Source: Scenedesmus sp. ARA3 (Eukaryota; Chlorophyta; Chlorophyceae; Sphaeropleales; Scenedesmaceae). From it: DNA of 64,000 nucleotides. Below, piece by piece: positions 21,468-33,849 of this stretch (within the stretch, counting starts at the first letter, position 1; every line of letters starts with the position of its first letter). Both the position numbers and the translations under genes were made by a program. The stretch is taken from contig RWJK01001779.1 of NCBI GenBank assembly GCA_004335835.1, positions 1 to 64,000 on the forward strand. The letters are read 5' to 3'. The notes under the pieces are model-generated. The model was given only the letters and a program-made list of their open reading frames with translations. It made no database searches and had not been told where the DNA came from.

Positions 21468-24400
21468 ATGAGCACCGACGACGACACTATGATGCTGGAC
21501 GAGGCGTGCTTGCTGGACGTGCCAGATGAGCTGCTCAAGCTCATTGTGGCAGCATCCACCGGCCAGGGCGTAGCTGCCATGAGCTGTGCCTGCAAACGGC
21601 TGAGGGCTGTTGCTAAGCAGCTGCAGGCCTCGCCCATCATGTGCAGTGCCATGTCTACTGACAATGACCTGCATGTGGCCATCAGGGAAGCAACCCACAG
21701 GGCAATGGCTGGCTCATGGGGTGAGCCACAGCAGCAGCAGAAGCAACAACAATACCTCGTCTCAGCCAATGCTTGCATGTCATGCAAGACCAAACTGGCT
21801 TGCTGTTGCTGTGCGTCGGCCACCTGCTGCTCCTGCTGCTGCTGCTGCTGCTGCTGCCATCAATGCCCGTGCTTTGAGCCATGAGCCCTGCATGCACGCT
21901 TACCACACCTTTTTATGTGCCGCTGCAGGTGCTGCCGACTTCGCGCTCATCTTTGTGGCCAACTACGGCCTGCCCAAGAAGTACACAGACCCAGGGGACG
22001 CCTCGCATGCAGTGGACATGCTGCGCGAGGTGCTGGGCAAGGTAGGAGCATCCTGCAATTGCTGCTACACTGGTTGCCAATCTATTCGAGTGCATTGCAG
22101 TGAAACGCTGCCTGTAACATGCCCTGCATCTTGCCTGCAAGTGCAGCGCTTGTGTCGACGTGATCGGTGCTGCCTTCCACACACAGCTGACCTTGCTGCT
22201 GCTGCTTCCTGCTGCATCTGCGCTTGCAGGACATCCCCATTGTCGGCTGCGCCTGCAGCGGCATCATGGGGGTAGGCGCTGACTCACGGCCGGCAGAGGT
22301 GGACCCGTCCATGGCTGGCAGCAGCAGCAGCAGCAGCAGGCGCGCAAAAGGCGGTCCCGCCACGCGCGGTGTCACTGTGCTGTTGGGCAAGGTGCCAGCT
22401 GGCTGTGCTGTCAGGGCGTTTGCAGCAGCACAGGTGCGGGACTCCTTGCTTTGCTTACACCTTACATACATATGCAAAGATATGCAATGGCAAGGTTGCC
22501 CTGCTGCGTTATGGTTGCCATGTGTGGCATCTGTACGTTGGGGCAAGGCTAAAGCAGCCATGCTGCAGCAGCACTCCTGCTGTGCCTCTGCATGCGGCTG
22601 CCAATGCAGAAAACTCGTAAAGTTTGCTGTGTTTCTTGATTTGATATGCAGGGGCCGGCAGCTGCTGATGCGGCCTGGCCAGAGTTTGAGGAGGCGCTGT
22701 CACTCACCAGCAGCCAGCGCACTCAGCTGGCAGCAGAGCTGGCAGCAGCAGCAGCAGCAGCAGCAACGGCAACAGCAGCACCAGCAGCAGCAGGCAGCAG
22801 CGCTGCTGGTAAGGGCGATGGCGCAGCGAGCCCTGCCACTGCTGCTGCAGCAGTCTCCCTGCTTGCTGTCGCTGCAGGCGAAGCAACGGCAACCAGCAGT
22901 GCAGCAGCGGCTGGCCCCTCTTTTCATGCAGCGTATGGCGATGTGCGTGCAGAGCTGGTACCACAGATGTGCCTGCTGCTGTACCGCAATGCGTACTTCG
23001 TTGAGGGCGGAGAATTGGACTGGTTGAAGGCACACCATCCAGTGAGTGGTTGTTCCTTCGAGCGCAGCTGCGTCCAGCAGGTGCAAATGACGATTGCATG
23101 TGAAGCCTAGTTATAACCAGCACTTGATTCCTGGTGCGCGGCAGGTACCTCAGCTTAACCATGCACTGCTGCGCTGGACAGTTTGGTTGGACAGGTCCAC
23201 CAGCGGGGTCCTCTGCTGCAACTGCTGGGTGCTGCGCCTGAGACACGCAGCATCTGCAGATTCAAACCACCACAACTTTTCATTCAGAGCCAAACTGCCA
23301 CAACATGTTGTGTGCTGGCTGCTGCTTTGACCCTTGCAGGGCATGCATGTGGTTGGCGGCGCATCCTCTGGTGCTGGTGACCTGCTGTTCTCAGCAGGTG
23401 CAGTCAACAGGCTGGCCAGCGACCTCCCAGCTTCCCCAGGCTTGATCGGACTACTGCTCTGCTCTGCCAGCAGCGAACAGGCTGCAGCAGCAGCAATTTC
23501 GGAGGCATCTGCAGCAGCAGCAGCAGCAGTGGCAGCAGCGCCGGCAGGGGAGGAAGCGGCAGCAGCAGCGTCACTTTGCAGCCTGCGCAGCAGCAAGCCG
23601 CTGCTGCCTGTGGCATGTTTTTCTGCGTACGGCCTGGCACCGCTTTCGGGTTGCTCTGTGTTCACTGATGTGTCTGCAACTGTGGCGAGGAGCGGTGACG
23701 GCGGTGTGTCTATATTTGAAATCAACATCACTGCTGCCACAGCAGTGCCAGGCACAGCAATTGTTGCAGGTGCAGGTGGCGCCAGCGCACTGCAGCCAGG
23801 CAGTGTTGCTGAAAACGAGACTGCAGCCAACACCAGCAGCAACAGCGCAGAAGCAGCGCTGCCTGTGCGGCGCTCGCAGCGGCTGCAGGAGTCGTCCATA
23901 GCAGCCGCTGCAGCAGCGTTGTTGGTTGAGCAGGGTGCGTCAGGCCTGGAGCAGCTGTCGCAGGCATGGGAGGCTGCGCTGGAAGTGGAGCAGCCTCCTG
24001 AAGTGTTTGTGGCGCTGTGGCGCTGCGCAGCTGGCACTACGCCAGGCCCTTTCACAGGCGCCGAAGATGAGGTGAGAGCATGCAGCGGCTGCGCTGTTCT
24101 GCTCCTGGCGCTTTTCCCTATGCATTTCTGTCTGCTCTGCTTGCAGATGTTTGCAGTGCTTGGACCCCACTGCGCCCAACTGCACCCAACCAACAGGTGG
24201 TAGTGATGTAGCGTGTGTGTGCTTGCTGAGGAGCTGCTGCTTGCGCCTGTGCTGGCAGGTGCTGCTGCTGGAGTTCTGGCAGTTCAAAAAGGCAGCCCCT
24301 GCAGCCGAGCTTGCTGAGCCTCAAGCAGTACAGGTGCTGGTGCACCGGGAGGCCGAAGGGCCCCTGGGCTTGCTGCCAGGAGGCACTGAGGCAGACCCAC

Positions 24401-25484
24401 TGGCAGGGATTACGCAGCACAGCGTGTGGCAGCAGCGGCCCGGCAACAAGCTGTGCATTCAGCTGTTGGTAAACTCTGGGGAGGTGAGGGCATTGTGCGA
24501 AGCGCACGGCAGTGCAGAAAGCGCCTTCAGGCAGCTTGCAGTGGTCACATCTCCAGCTTCTGCATGCTAATCTGGCATGGGTCACTCGCTGCTTCTCAAG
24601 CGACTGACATTTGCTGCTCAACACATGGCTGGGAGTGATGTGCATGTGCTGGTTCCCTTTGGTCGCTTGCCACTGCAGGGGAGCAAGGCTGTCATTTCAA
24701 GGGGGCTCGCACGGGCGCGCAAGGAGCTATGGCAGCTGGGGGCTGCTGCTGCTGCGCCTGCTGCTGCTGGAAGCGGCTTCATGGCAGGCTGCTATGCTGC
24801 TGCTGCTGCCAATGCCAGGGCAGCTGGCGCGCGCAGCGGCTTGATGGGTCAAGCGGTCTTTAGCTGCACAGCGCGCGGCCGGGTGGGTGGCTGCGGCTTA
24901 AAGTTACAGAGGCGAATCTTGGTTGTTCAAACATACCAGGCTCTTGGCTCGTAATTTGCATTGCTCTGCATGCAGCAACGGCACAGCCAGCATCTGTCAC
25001 CGCGCAATGGTCTATCACCAGGGTGTTGACACAGCCTGCACGTCAGCATTGTTGCAATCGCAGCTACCACCGATTACAACGAACGGCAGCGCCGATGTGC
25101 TGTTCTGCGTGGGCCACTGGTGTTCTCCTCTGAAGTGAGGCTGCACCGTATGTAATTGCGCATGCTCTGGAAATCTGCCCACATCACCCGTCATCAACAT
25201 GTGCACTGCCGGCATCCTTGCAGGAGCTATACAACAGGGATGATGATGATGATGTTGACGGCGATGAGACTGAAGGTCACCAGGCTGAACTGCATGCAGA
25301 CGGCGAGGCAGCGCTGGTTGATGCCGCCATGCAGCAGGGCTGCCCCTTTGTTGGGGTGTACTGCGATGGGGAGCTGGGGCCTCCGGTGCAGCATGGATGC
25401 TTGGGATGGGCTGAGGAGGGCGTCAGCAGCATCTCAACCGGCTTCACCAGCATGTTTGCCGTGTTTGGGTTCCGCGCTGGATAG
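21468..25484 (+). CDS. F-box protein with FIST_N and FIST_C domains (FBXO22-like)
   Basis: Exons 21468-21720, 21929-22041, 22230-22433, 22652-23041, 23340-24071, 24259-24483, 24679-24882 and 25224-25484 join into 793 codons. Residues about 12-45 form an F-box (LLDVPDELLKLIVAAST, then MSCACKRLRAVAK), which would bind Skp1 in an SCF ubiquitin ligase. FIST_N follows from about 80: ADFALIFVANYGLPKK, DIPIVGCACSGIMGVGAD, VTVLLGKVPAG. FIST_C is split by Ala/Ser-rich inserts and ends AVFSCTARGR, GCPFVGVYCDGELGP and STGFTSMFAVFGFR, which is typical. FIST domains are predicted small-ligand sensors; in animals FBXO22 has this order. The protein is about twice the size of human FBXO22, mostly because of Ala-rich inserts in exons 4 and 5. 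A TGTAA lies 36 bases after the stop. Ligand and ubiquitination target are unknown. Confidence 0.9.
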
Positions 25485-26927
25485 GCGAACTTGGGTTGCG
25501 TCCTGATTGGGAAGTGGCTTGTAATGGTGAGCGGTTTGAGTCAGGTGCTGGTTGTGTTCACTGCATGCTGTAGAGCTTGGCGAGCCGAGGGAGGCATGGA
25601 GTACATCGGGCCTTTGAGGTTGTGTTGTGCATTATGATAACCGAGCAATGGCATAAGCGTTTGTGGGGATTGTGACAGAGGGCTGCACATTGCCTGGCGC
25701 CTGCCCTTCCAGGAAGCACAGCAGGCTGCTGACGGCAAGAGTCAGTGTGACGTTGGCGATCTGTTGCATAACCTTCGCCTGATGGCATGGCATGCTACAT
25801 TTGTCATGCGGCGCTTGCCTTTCATTGAATGGAACACAGTCCTCGAGTAAGGTGTCACCTTGACCAGTGGTCATATGATGCAGCTGCTTAGACTCAGCAA
25901 TCTGCCATCTCCGGAGGATGCGGGTGCAGCAAGAGCTGCGTTGTGTGTGCAGATGTGGGGCTGGGCCTTTCCATACGCTTGTTGTATACAATGATGTTAC
26001 GTAACCATCACAACTACAAAGCTGCCAGATGTGGACAATACCACAGTGCCAGATGCTACTACTATTGCAAGCCATAGTCCTCAAGGCTATCAGACATTGG
26101 TAAACGGGGCCCTTGGGATGACCTGCGCATTGCGACTTGCGGGTCCCCAAATGAGAACATGCTAACCAGCCGTGCCACGGCAGCAGTGCTGCTGAACTGC
26201 GGCATGCTCCGTATTCAAGGGGTACAACGTGCAGGTCCGTGTGCCCTACCCAATGGTGGTGCAAATCTTCATAAAACCCCTGCAACGGTTCTTTGACACA
26301 GCTCTCTCACAGCACAGGCAATATGCCAGCAGCTGATCCACAACACCACCGATGCAGCTGCAGCAATTTGTGTGATGCGACAACCGTGAACTTTGCTGCA
26401 GTTGCCCTGAAAGGATAGACCAACGTGGCATGACTATTGCCGCTTTGCACTAAGCCACTTGTGTGTGCTGCGCAGTACTGCTGCAGGCATGCACCACACA
26501 GTGCCAATGCAGGACACACCACGCCCGACAGCACAAGTTGCCAGTTGCTAAGAGTCCTTGCTGAAGTCCTTGCCGCATTAGTGCACGCTCGGCTGATGGC
26601 CCAGGCTTGCCAGCTGCTGCCTGCTGCGAGATCTGCATGCAATAGATACTCGGCATGCCATGCTGCTGCTGATTTCACAATGCCAGCGTGCAGGGCGTAG
26701 CCTGCTGGCTGCGATCACTTGCACTGCAGCGCTGCGCGCCATCACAGCGCCCAGCAGCTTGCTGCAGGGGCTTGCTGCGACGCAGCTGCAGGGGCACATG
26801 TAGCCGTCCCCGCCTCTTGCTGCTACCAGCAACGCCATGTTGTTGTCTTTCTGCATGTTTGATGCCGCTGCTGAGTTTGACAGCCTGCTGCTGCTGCTGC
26901 TGCCACTGCTGCTGCTGTCCCTGCTGC
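25485..26927. other. Convergent intergenic region
   Basis: Between the stops of the F-box/FIST gene and NDUFB7. Open frames on the minus strand around 25632-26285 lack family motifs and splice support. I see no gene. Confidence 0.45.
25520..25524 (+). other. TGTAA poly(A) signal of the F-box/FIST gene
   Basis: TGTAA 36 bases after the stop at 25484. Confidence 0.6.
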
Positions 26928-27262
26928 TTATACCAGCTCTCCAATGCGGCGCTTCTCCTCAATCATGATAGCCACCCTGCGCTTCCACTCCTTGTACTGG
27001 CACTTCTCATACACATGCTTTTCGTGACCGCAAGCCCATGGAGCAAAGGTTGCCTTGTGCCTACAGTCGTTCAGGGGAATGAGCAAGTGTGCACAGTAGT
27101 CCCGGTACTGGTAGGGCAGCTTGGCAGCGTCCATCTCCTCCTGCAGCAGAAGTAAGGTTTAGCATCGCCTACAGCGAAGAAGGGCCCGAAACACAGCAGT
27201 GGGAGGGCTGAGAAGCCCACCTTGGTGGCCTTCATCTCAGGGGGAGGGAACCGGTCCGCCAT
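26928..27262 (-). CDS. NDUFB7: NADH dehydrogenase (complex I) 1 beta subcomplex subunit 7
   Basis: Accessory subunit of mitochondrial complex I (B18), placed on the intermembrane-space side of the membrane arm. Exon 1 is 27262-27221 (MADRFPPPEMKATK) and exon 2 is 27140-26928; together they encode 84 residues. The diagnostic twin CX9C pair is intact: CAHLLIPLNDC followed by CGHEKHVYEKC, with the conserved YEKCQYKEWKRRV after it. These Cys residues form the two disulfides of a CHCH hairpin imported by the Mia40 route. The length is close to plant and algal homologues and shorter than the animal protein, which has a longer C-terminal tail. The start is the only ATG in the exon. Confidence 0.95.
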
Positions 27263-27841
27263 TGTGCCACACTACCACTTGATCTGACAAACTAAGTAAT
27301 TTGGGAGCTCTGTTTTGCACGTATTCAGGCCCCACAGCCCAGCCTCTCCCACGTGCAAGCGCAGCAGCACACAGCAGCTTGGGCAATATAATTTCTTGGA
27401 CAACGCTATGACATACATCAAAGATGCAGCGAACGGGACGCTGTGAGAGAACTTGTCACTCTGGCACTGGCACTGGTGTTCAAAGCCCTGGTGATGTTGC
27501 AGCCAGCAATCGAACGGTTGTGTGCGCTGCAACCTCCGAACGGTCCCTGGTCTTTGAAAGCATGTGATGTAGCCGACAGCTTGCAAGCAGATCAGACAAG
27601 ACAGGACACAGCAGCAACTGACTGTTGATACTCTCAGAGTGTGCAGTTCATCATCACCTACACCACCACTTAAGAAATCTGCCATGCAAAGCACAAGCAG
27701 TGGAAGCTGACATATACACCTCATCTATTGACGCTCTGCCACGCATAGGAGGAGCTAGCAGAACATCCAAAAGCCACCCAAAGGGCAGCTGCTGCATGCA
27801 GGCAGCGGCGTGCAGCACAAGTCGCCTGGGCAGCAGGCACA
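27263..27841. promoter_or_regulatory. 579-bp divergent promoter region (NDUFB7 / CPA2 antiporter)
   Basis: Start codons point away from each other. No TATA box or other motif stands out. No gene is seen. Confidence 0.5.
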
Positions 27842-28815
27842 ATGCTGCAGCACGCAGTGCAGGCGTTCTTGATTGCAGCGGTGCTCTCACCCTTCAGCTA
27901 TTATGCTGGCAAGGCAGCAAACCTGCTGAGACTCCCTCAAATAACAGGCTACCTGGTATCTGGCATCATCTGCGGGCCTTATGTGCTGGGCATCCTCAAT
28001 CAAGAGTCCGTTACAGACCTTAATATCATTGAAGGAGCATGTTTAGGCATCATAGGCTTAGCTGCAGGCGCAGAGCTGCTGCTGTCAGAGCTCAATCGCT
28101 CAAAGAGGCAGGTGAGCTTGCAGGAGAGCTTGCAGGAACAATCGGCCTGCAGGCAGCAGCAGCAGCAGCAACGCGATGCAGGTTTGACAGCAAGTCCTTA
28201 GGCTGCAACAGCTGCTTGTTAAGGGCCTCTCAGCATAACTGAACACGCAGTAGCAGTGACAGCAACAGAACACAAGTACTTCATCGCTCACTTCAGCAGC
28301 TTCAGTCCAACATCCTGCAAGCGCATCTACTCAACAGCCGTGCCTGTGTGGCCGCAGGTGGTGTCCTTGACGGCCGGCATATGCGTCATGACATGGTTCT
28401 TCTGTTACTTTGCCATCAAGTGGAGCGCCTCGCTGACGCCCGTGCTGCCGTCAGTCAGCAGCAGCCAGCTGACAGCCATTGCCAGCCTGGGGGGCACCCT
28501 GATGATGGCCCGCTCGCCAGCTTCAGCGGTGAGCAGCAGCAGCTGCAAGAGTAGCGCCAGCAGCATTCACAATGCAACCGTTGCATCTGCAGGACATGAC
28601 GGGGGTGATAGCAGGCTGTGTGTAGCATGGCAGCTAGGGAGGCGCGCATGCAACAGGTGGGCCTGTGCCTGTGCATGCCAGCAAGCAGCAGCTGCTAGCA
28701 TTTGTGTGGCATGCATGCAGAGCGCCCCCAGTTCACTGCCTGCCGTCCCGCCCTGGTCAAGTTTGGCCTGTGCATGAGCTCAATCCATCACCTGCTGTGC
28801 GGCACTGCGGCTTAC

Positions 28816-28869
<54 letters not shown>

Positions 28870-31800
28870 CAGATTGCTGTGCTCAAAGAGATGGACGCCA
28901 AGGGCCCCTTTGTGTCGCTGGTGATGGGCGTGGTGGTGCTCAAGGACGTGGTGGTCATCGTGCTCTTCGCGCTCAACATGGAGCTGGTGCCAATGGTGAG
29001 GCTCTGCCAGGGATGCAGCAGGCGCAGCAGCAGCAGCAGCAGCAGCAGGCAGGCACAGGTGCAGGCACAGCAGAAGGTAGCAGGGAGGCAAAAGCAGCAG
29101 CAGCAGCAGCAGCACCATCACCAGCACCAGCACCAGCAGCTGGTGGGCAGGGGTCCAGGCACAGCAGCAGCAGCTAGCGGGCAGGGGGCCAGGCACAGCA
29201 GCAGCAGCAGCAGCTGGCGGGCACGGGGGCAGGCGCAGCAGCAGCAGCAGCTGGCGGGCAGGCAGCCAAGCACAGCAGCAGCAGACAGGCAAGCAGCCAT
29301 GCATGCACGGCTGCAGGCCGGCTGGCCAGCCGGCAGGGATGCAGGCTCAGCAGTCAGGCATCAGCCAGGCACATAGGATGCACGTGTGCAGGCGCAGCAG
29401 CAGCATGTAGCAGCCAGGGGGCAGCAGGAGGGCGGCGTAACTGGTGGAGGAGGAGGCAGCCTGCCTGAATGCTTTTGCATAGGCCACACTATGTTGTAAG
29501 ATCACTCTGATGTCTGCTGCCTCAAGGCAGTTTTAGCGCTGCCAAAACGCCTGCGCCTGACTGCTTGGTCTGTCTTCTGGCGCCTGCTGCTGCAGATGGT
29601 CAGTCAGGACTCCGCAGCTTTCGGGCTAATACACGTGCTGCTGCCGCTGCTGAGTGTGGGCGTGTCCATCACAGCCGGCCTGCTCGGTGGCTATCTGATG
29701 AGCCTGGCGCTGCAGTTCCAGCTGCACAGCATGATCGTGGCAGCAGTCATGGCTGCAGGCCTCAATGGGGGCGTGCCTCCTGCAGTGCTGCTCGCAAGGT
29801 GAGAACAGCAACGGCTGCCCACAAGAACTTCACTTGCAACGCGCTGAATGGGATGGTTCGCAGCCTGCACGTCGCAGGGAGGCTGATGTATGATGCCGCA
29901 TAAGTTGCCTTGCAGCAAACACCGCCAACATAGCAGCAGTTGTTACTGTGCGTATATGTGCACAATCGTACTGTGCTGCTGGTGGTGCGTCTCCTGCAGG
30001 TGCAAGCAGCTGGTGGTGCTGCTGCTGTCCACGGCCGTGTTCAGCATCACGCGCTCGCTGGAGGCGGAGCCGCTGCTGGCCTGCGTGACTGCAGGCATGG
30101 TGCTGGCCAACAGGAGGTGCGTGCTGGGCGGGAGCTCCTACAGCGATAATGCTCTAAAAGTATGTAAGAAGAGATTGCTGTCGACAGCAAGCGCTTGTGC
30201 ATGCCATGTGTGCACACAGCCGCAGTCATGATGGCTGGCTGTGCGGCTGGTTGAAAGGGTATGCCACCATTTCCTTGGTCGTACTGCTTTGCTGCCTCTG
30301 CAGCCACGGCGGCGGAAGCAGATCAAGTACATGCTGCTGGTATTCTGGTTCGAGCAGGCTGGTTGCTGACTATAGTTGTGTTCACCGCGTCTTTGCCATT
30401 GCAGGCCCAGTGGTGCTGGGACAGACCTGACTCACGAAGAGCTGACAGCGCTGATAAACAGCATAATGAGGTTCACCAATGTGGCGTTCTTTGGCCTGGC
30501 GGGAGCGTCCCTCAAGCTGGTGAGCTGCCAAACACGAGGCGGAGTTGCAGGCTGCTACTTTTGCTGCTGGATGCTGAAACCTGCAGACATTGCCTGCTTG
30601 CCAACTTCACCACCTCGTGCACTGGCCCGACAGCGCACGCCGCTCGCACACCTGCCGCCAAGCTGAACCTGCTGCGGTCTTGCGATTGCTGCTGCTGCTG
30701 CTGGTCAGGCTGCCATTGCGGACAGCGTGTGGGTGGCGCTGGTGGTGGTGCTTGCGCGGCTGGCTGCCATTGTGTCTGGCAGCTGGCTGGGCTGCAGGTT
30801 TGGCGGCGTGAAGCAGGAGCTGCACGCGCAGTGCTTCTGGATGAGCATGATCACGCAGGTGAGCCCAGCGCATGGCTTTGAATGTACTGTTTCATAGTAT
30901 GGCAAGGCAGGCCTGACTAAGAACCAGGCTAGCCGCAGCAAGCTTAGAAGGTGGCAGCGTCAGCGCCAAGCTGCCGGGCACAACTGTCACGCTGCACGCA
31001 TTATGCTCCGTGCAGGAGTCTTCGCACACACGAAGCGATTGTGTCACTCGTGCAAACGCAGATCAACCAGCGCCCAGCCGAGGTGTCCTGTTGTTGTGCC
31101 TGGGTGTGCTGAATGTTGACGCTGGTGTCTGGCTGCTGTCCTGCAGGCTGGCGTGGCCATGGGCCTGTTGCATTCAACATGCGCGTAAATATGCCGAGTG
31201 TCGGGCCAGTGTTTGCCACTGCTGCTTACTATCCTGCAGGCTGGCGTGGCCATGGGCCTGGCGCGCATTGCTGGCACGGCCTTCAGCGGCTGGGGCCCTG
31301 CCTTCCAGACAGTCATGATGGCCATCATCATGGTCAACATGCTCACAGGGCCGCCCTTCTTCAGGGCAGCACTCATCAAGGTGAGCTGCAAGCCTGTGTT
31401 GGATTGAGTTAGGGGGCTTTTCCGGTGGGTTGCCAGCCTGCACACAACAATCGGCCACATCATAAGCCTTTGGACAGCTGTGCTGCAGAATCATGCAACA
31501 GAAAGAGCATCGCTGCAACCGTGTGTGTAACATGCATTGTGGCTGCAACATGCTGCTGCAGGTTGGGGAGGCCCGCGCGCACTTCCTGCCCTCTCACGGT
31601 GTGCACCAAAGCCTGCACAGAGACAACTCGGAAATGCCACCGCTAGCTGCAGACAGCAGCGACGGCGTCGTCACCCGCCACACCAGCAGCAAAACAGTTG
31701 GCGCAGCAGCGGCCAAGTCGAGCTGGGTTCATCCGCTGGGCAGCAGCAACAGCTCGGTTGCACCGCGGAGCGGCAGCGGGCAGCTGCTGCAGTTGGCGAA

Positions 31801-31966
31801 TGTAGGGCCAGCCGGCAAGGTGGCCAGCAAAGCGGATGCAGCAGCAGCAGACCCTGGGGGAGATGAGTACAGTCATCATGTGGTGGTCAGCAGTGGGACA
31901 CTGCTGGGGGATATGCATGCTGCTGGTGATGATGACAGCCGGCGAGTCAAAGACAGCACAGACTAG
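27842..31966 (+). CDS. Monovalent cation:proton antiporter, CPA2 family
   Basis: Exons 27842-28111, 28358-28528, 28873-28995, 29596-29798, 30000-30116, 30405-30519, 30709-30858, 31240-31380 and 31562-31966 give 564 residues. The N-terminal two thirds are a chain of membrane segments. Family blocks visible in order: LLRLPQITGYLVSGIICGPY at the start, GLAAGAELLLSEL, MMARSPASAIAVLKEMDA, GPFVSLVMGVVVLKDVVVI (the helix with the conserved Asp pair region), LSTAVFSITRSLEAEPLLAC, and NVAFFGLAGASLKL. This is the KefB/KEA-type exchanger core, with a K+ or Na+ for H+ exchange role expected. The last exon is a 134-residue hydrophilic Ser/Ala-rich tail with no TrkA-N (KTN) nucleotide domain, unlike plant KEA1-3. 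The membrane (vacuole, Golgi, plastid or plasma) cannot be told; no clear transit peptide is seen. Confidence 0.9.
28819..28866. repeat. (CTG)16 microsatellite in an antiporter intron
   Basis: Sixteen perfect CTG units end seven bases before the exon starting at 28873, so the repeat forms the polypyrimidine-like part of the 3' splice site. Confidence 0.95.
29022..29390. repeat. CAG-rich minisatellite in an antiporter intron
   Basis: Irregular copies of cagcagcagctggcgggca alternate with aggcacagcagcag. It sits in the intron between the exons ending at 28995 and starting at 29596. Confidence 0.8.
31139..31260 (+). repeat. 29-bp direct repeat that duplicates a 3' splice site
   Basis: The 29 bases at 31232-31260 (acceptor plus the first 21 bases of the exon) are repeated exactly at 31139-31167. 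The spacing is 93 bp, a multiple of three. Use of the upstream copy would read AGVAMGL and then reach TAA after 13 codons, so it would truncate the antiporter. Confidence 0.85.
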
Positions 31967-32200
31967 CAGGACTAGGGTGCCGCTTGGCTGTGTTGATGAC
32001 AATGCGTAGATTGTAGGCTTTTATGTATCCTTACACATATGGCTGCAGCCAACTGGATGCAAGCTGCACCACATGTGTGGCAATTTGTTTGGTTGTTCTT
32101 TGTGCAGCCAGTGCCACGCTGTGGCCTGTGCTCCTCCTGTGAGAGCTCTCCTGTGCAGCCTCGAGGCTGCAGTGCATTTCAAAGACATTGCTTCCATTCT

Positions 32201-32205
32201 TGTAA
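32201..32205 (+). other. TGTAA poly(A) signal of the antiporter gene
   Basis: TGTAA 234 bases after the stop at 31966. Confidence 0.45.
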
Positions 32206-32788
32206 GGATTTTGTATGCACCAGCTCTACTGCTGTCCCTTCAAGCGCCTGCCCTGTGCTAGGCCCAGGCAGCTTATACAAGCTGCCGTCAAAGCTCCCCG
32301 GGCCTTGCAGGCATACTCAAGGTGCACGACAATAGTGCGCACAGCACGCCGACCTGAATGAGTGCATTGTTGCACGGTTGCTTCCTGCAACAATTCGCAT
32401 TGTCTGCCGGCTTAATGTACGCAGTGGCAACAAGTATTCAATTGGTACAACGTGCAAGCAGGTCAATCATTTCAAGTACAATGCAGCATAACGAGTACTC
32501 ACATGGCCTGAAGTGGTCCCCCAAAAGGCCACCATGGCTGCTTGTTCAAGCAGCAGCCGACATCACAGGTGGACCATGCATGTTCCCTCGTGTTACCAAC
32601 AAAGCCATAGTGTACGCTGTGCAGATGGCTGAACATGCTGATCGCTAGCTGTAGCCAACACAAAAGGTCAAAGCGCTGGCTTGACCATGATGGTCAAGCC
32701 ATGATGGCTGGATCCAGCTTTGCTCAAAGCACCATTGGCACCACCTTGCAGTGAAGTTTCACTTGATCACACTGGAAACGCCTGCCAG

Positions 32789-32813
32789 CAACGGTGTGGG
32801 GCCCACACCGTTG
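32789..32813. repeat. Perfect 11-bp hairpin
   Basis: Arms 32789-32799 and 32803-32813 are exact reverse complements with loop ggc. It could form a stable stem in an RNA from either strand. Confidence 0.85.
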
Positions 32814-33849
32814 GGACAACACCTTGCGCACCTTCTGCTACCAAACTTCCCTGAGGCCCACACCAAAGCCGCCGATGCATGCCGTAACACGACAGCAGCA
32901 CGCGCTCACCTGCACCAAGCGGCTGTCCTGGTACCAGGACGGTGGACCAATCCAGCGTTGCACCATAGCAACACCGCAAATCACTGTGTACTGTACACAC
33001 AACACACAGTTGTGTAAACTGCCAATGACCCATTGCAAGCAGACAGCTCACAGGTAGCATGCAAGCAAGCATGTCCTGCACCTGCAGCATTGAACCATGG
33101 CAGGACCTGTACGCAAACCCCCTCCTGCTGCGCTGCTCTCGCACAAGCAGTGTGCCGAGAGACGAGCACTAGCCATGCGCCGTATACAAACAAAACCTTC
33201 TGATACAACTCATGCCACCTGCTAGGATACACGGTGAGTGCGGTGTCTTGCTGCTTGCAGGATGCCTGACAAATAAAATAAGTGCATGACTGCGAAGCCT
33301 TGTATGTATGATACAGTGCGTTTGTCACGTGCGAGAAAAGAGTACAGCAGCCGTAGCAGCAGCAACTGCTGAACATAGCAGCAGCACAAGCTGCCCAGTA
33401 TGCATGCACTCAAAATGACATGCACAACACACCCCATGCGGCCGATGCCAGTCAGTCTGGCAGTACCCTAGCGGGTCAACCTGCTGCAAAAGCCAGAACA
33501 CCACCAAGAGCTGACTGGACCTCCTGCCATATCAACCCTCAACCCTCTTCAAACATCGGTGCACAGCCTGCACATAGAGAGGCGCAGAGCCGCATGGAGC
33601 TGCTTGAAACAGCCAAGCAGCCTCCGCAGTGGTGGAACAACTCAAAAGCATAAGGTCAAAACCACCCGCCAAGGCCAGTCACTTTGCTGGAGCCCCCAGT
33701 CACCCACACCCACAGGCCTTGCATTATAACAGTACTTGAATCCAAACACTGCGTAGTCCTGCGCAAACCATGTCTGCGCTGCACCTGCAGCTCATGCTAT
33801 GCCAGCAAGCGCAGCAGTGACAGCAGCAGCTGCAGCAGCCCTCCACATG

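Larger units (their letters stand above)
31967..33849. other. Convergent intergenic region with a perfect hairpin
   Basis: Between the antiporter stop and the kinase stop. It holds a perfect 11-bp inverted repeat with a 3-base loop at 32789-32813 (caacggtgtgg / ccacaccgttg). Open frames at 32039-32648 have no family motif. No gene is seen. Confidence 0.5.

Noticed and set aside
24887..25138. Possible extra exon in the F-box/FIST gene (VYHQGVDTACTS)
   Set aside because: No acceptor gives the right phase without a stop, and direct joining of 24882 to 25224 restores the conserved CTARGR-ELYN context.
28665..29387. Plus-strand open frames with poly-Leu and poly-Gln between antiporter exons
   Set aside because: They cover a CTG run and a minisatellite in two introns and are interrupted by a well-supported exon in another frame.
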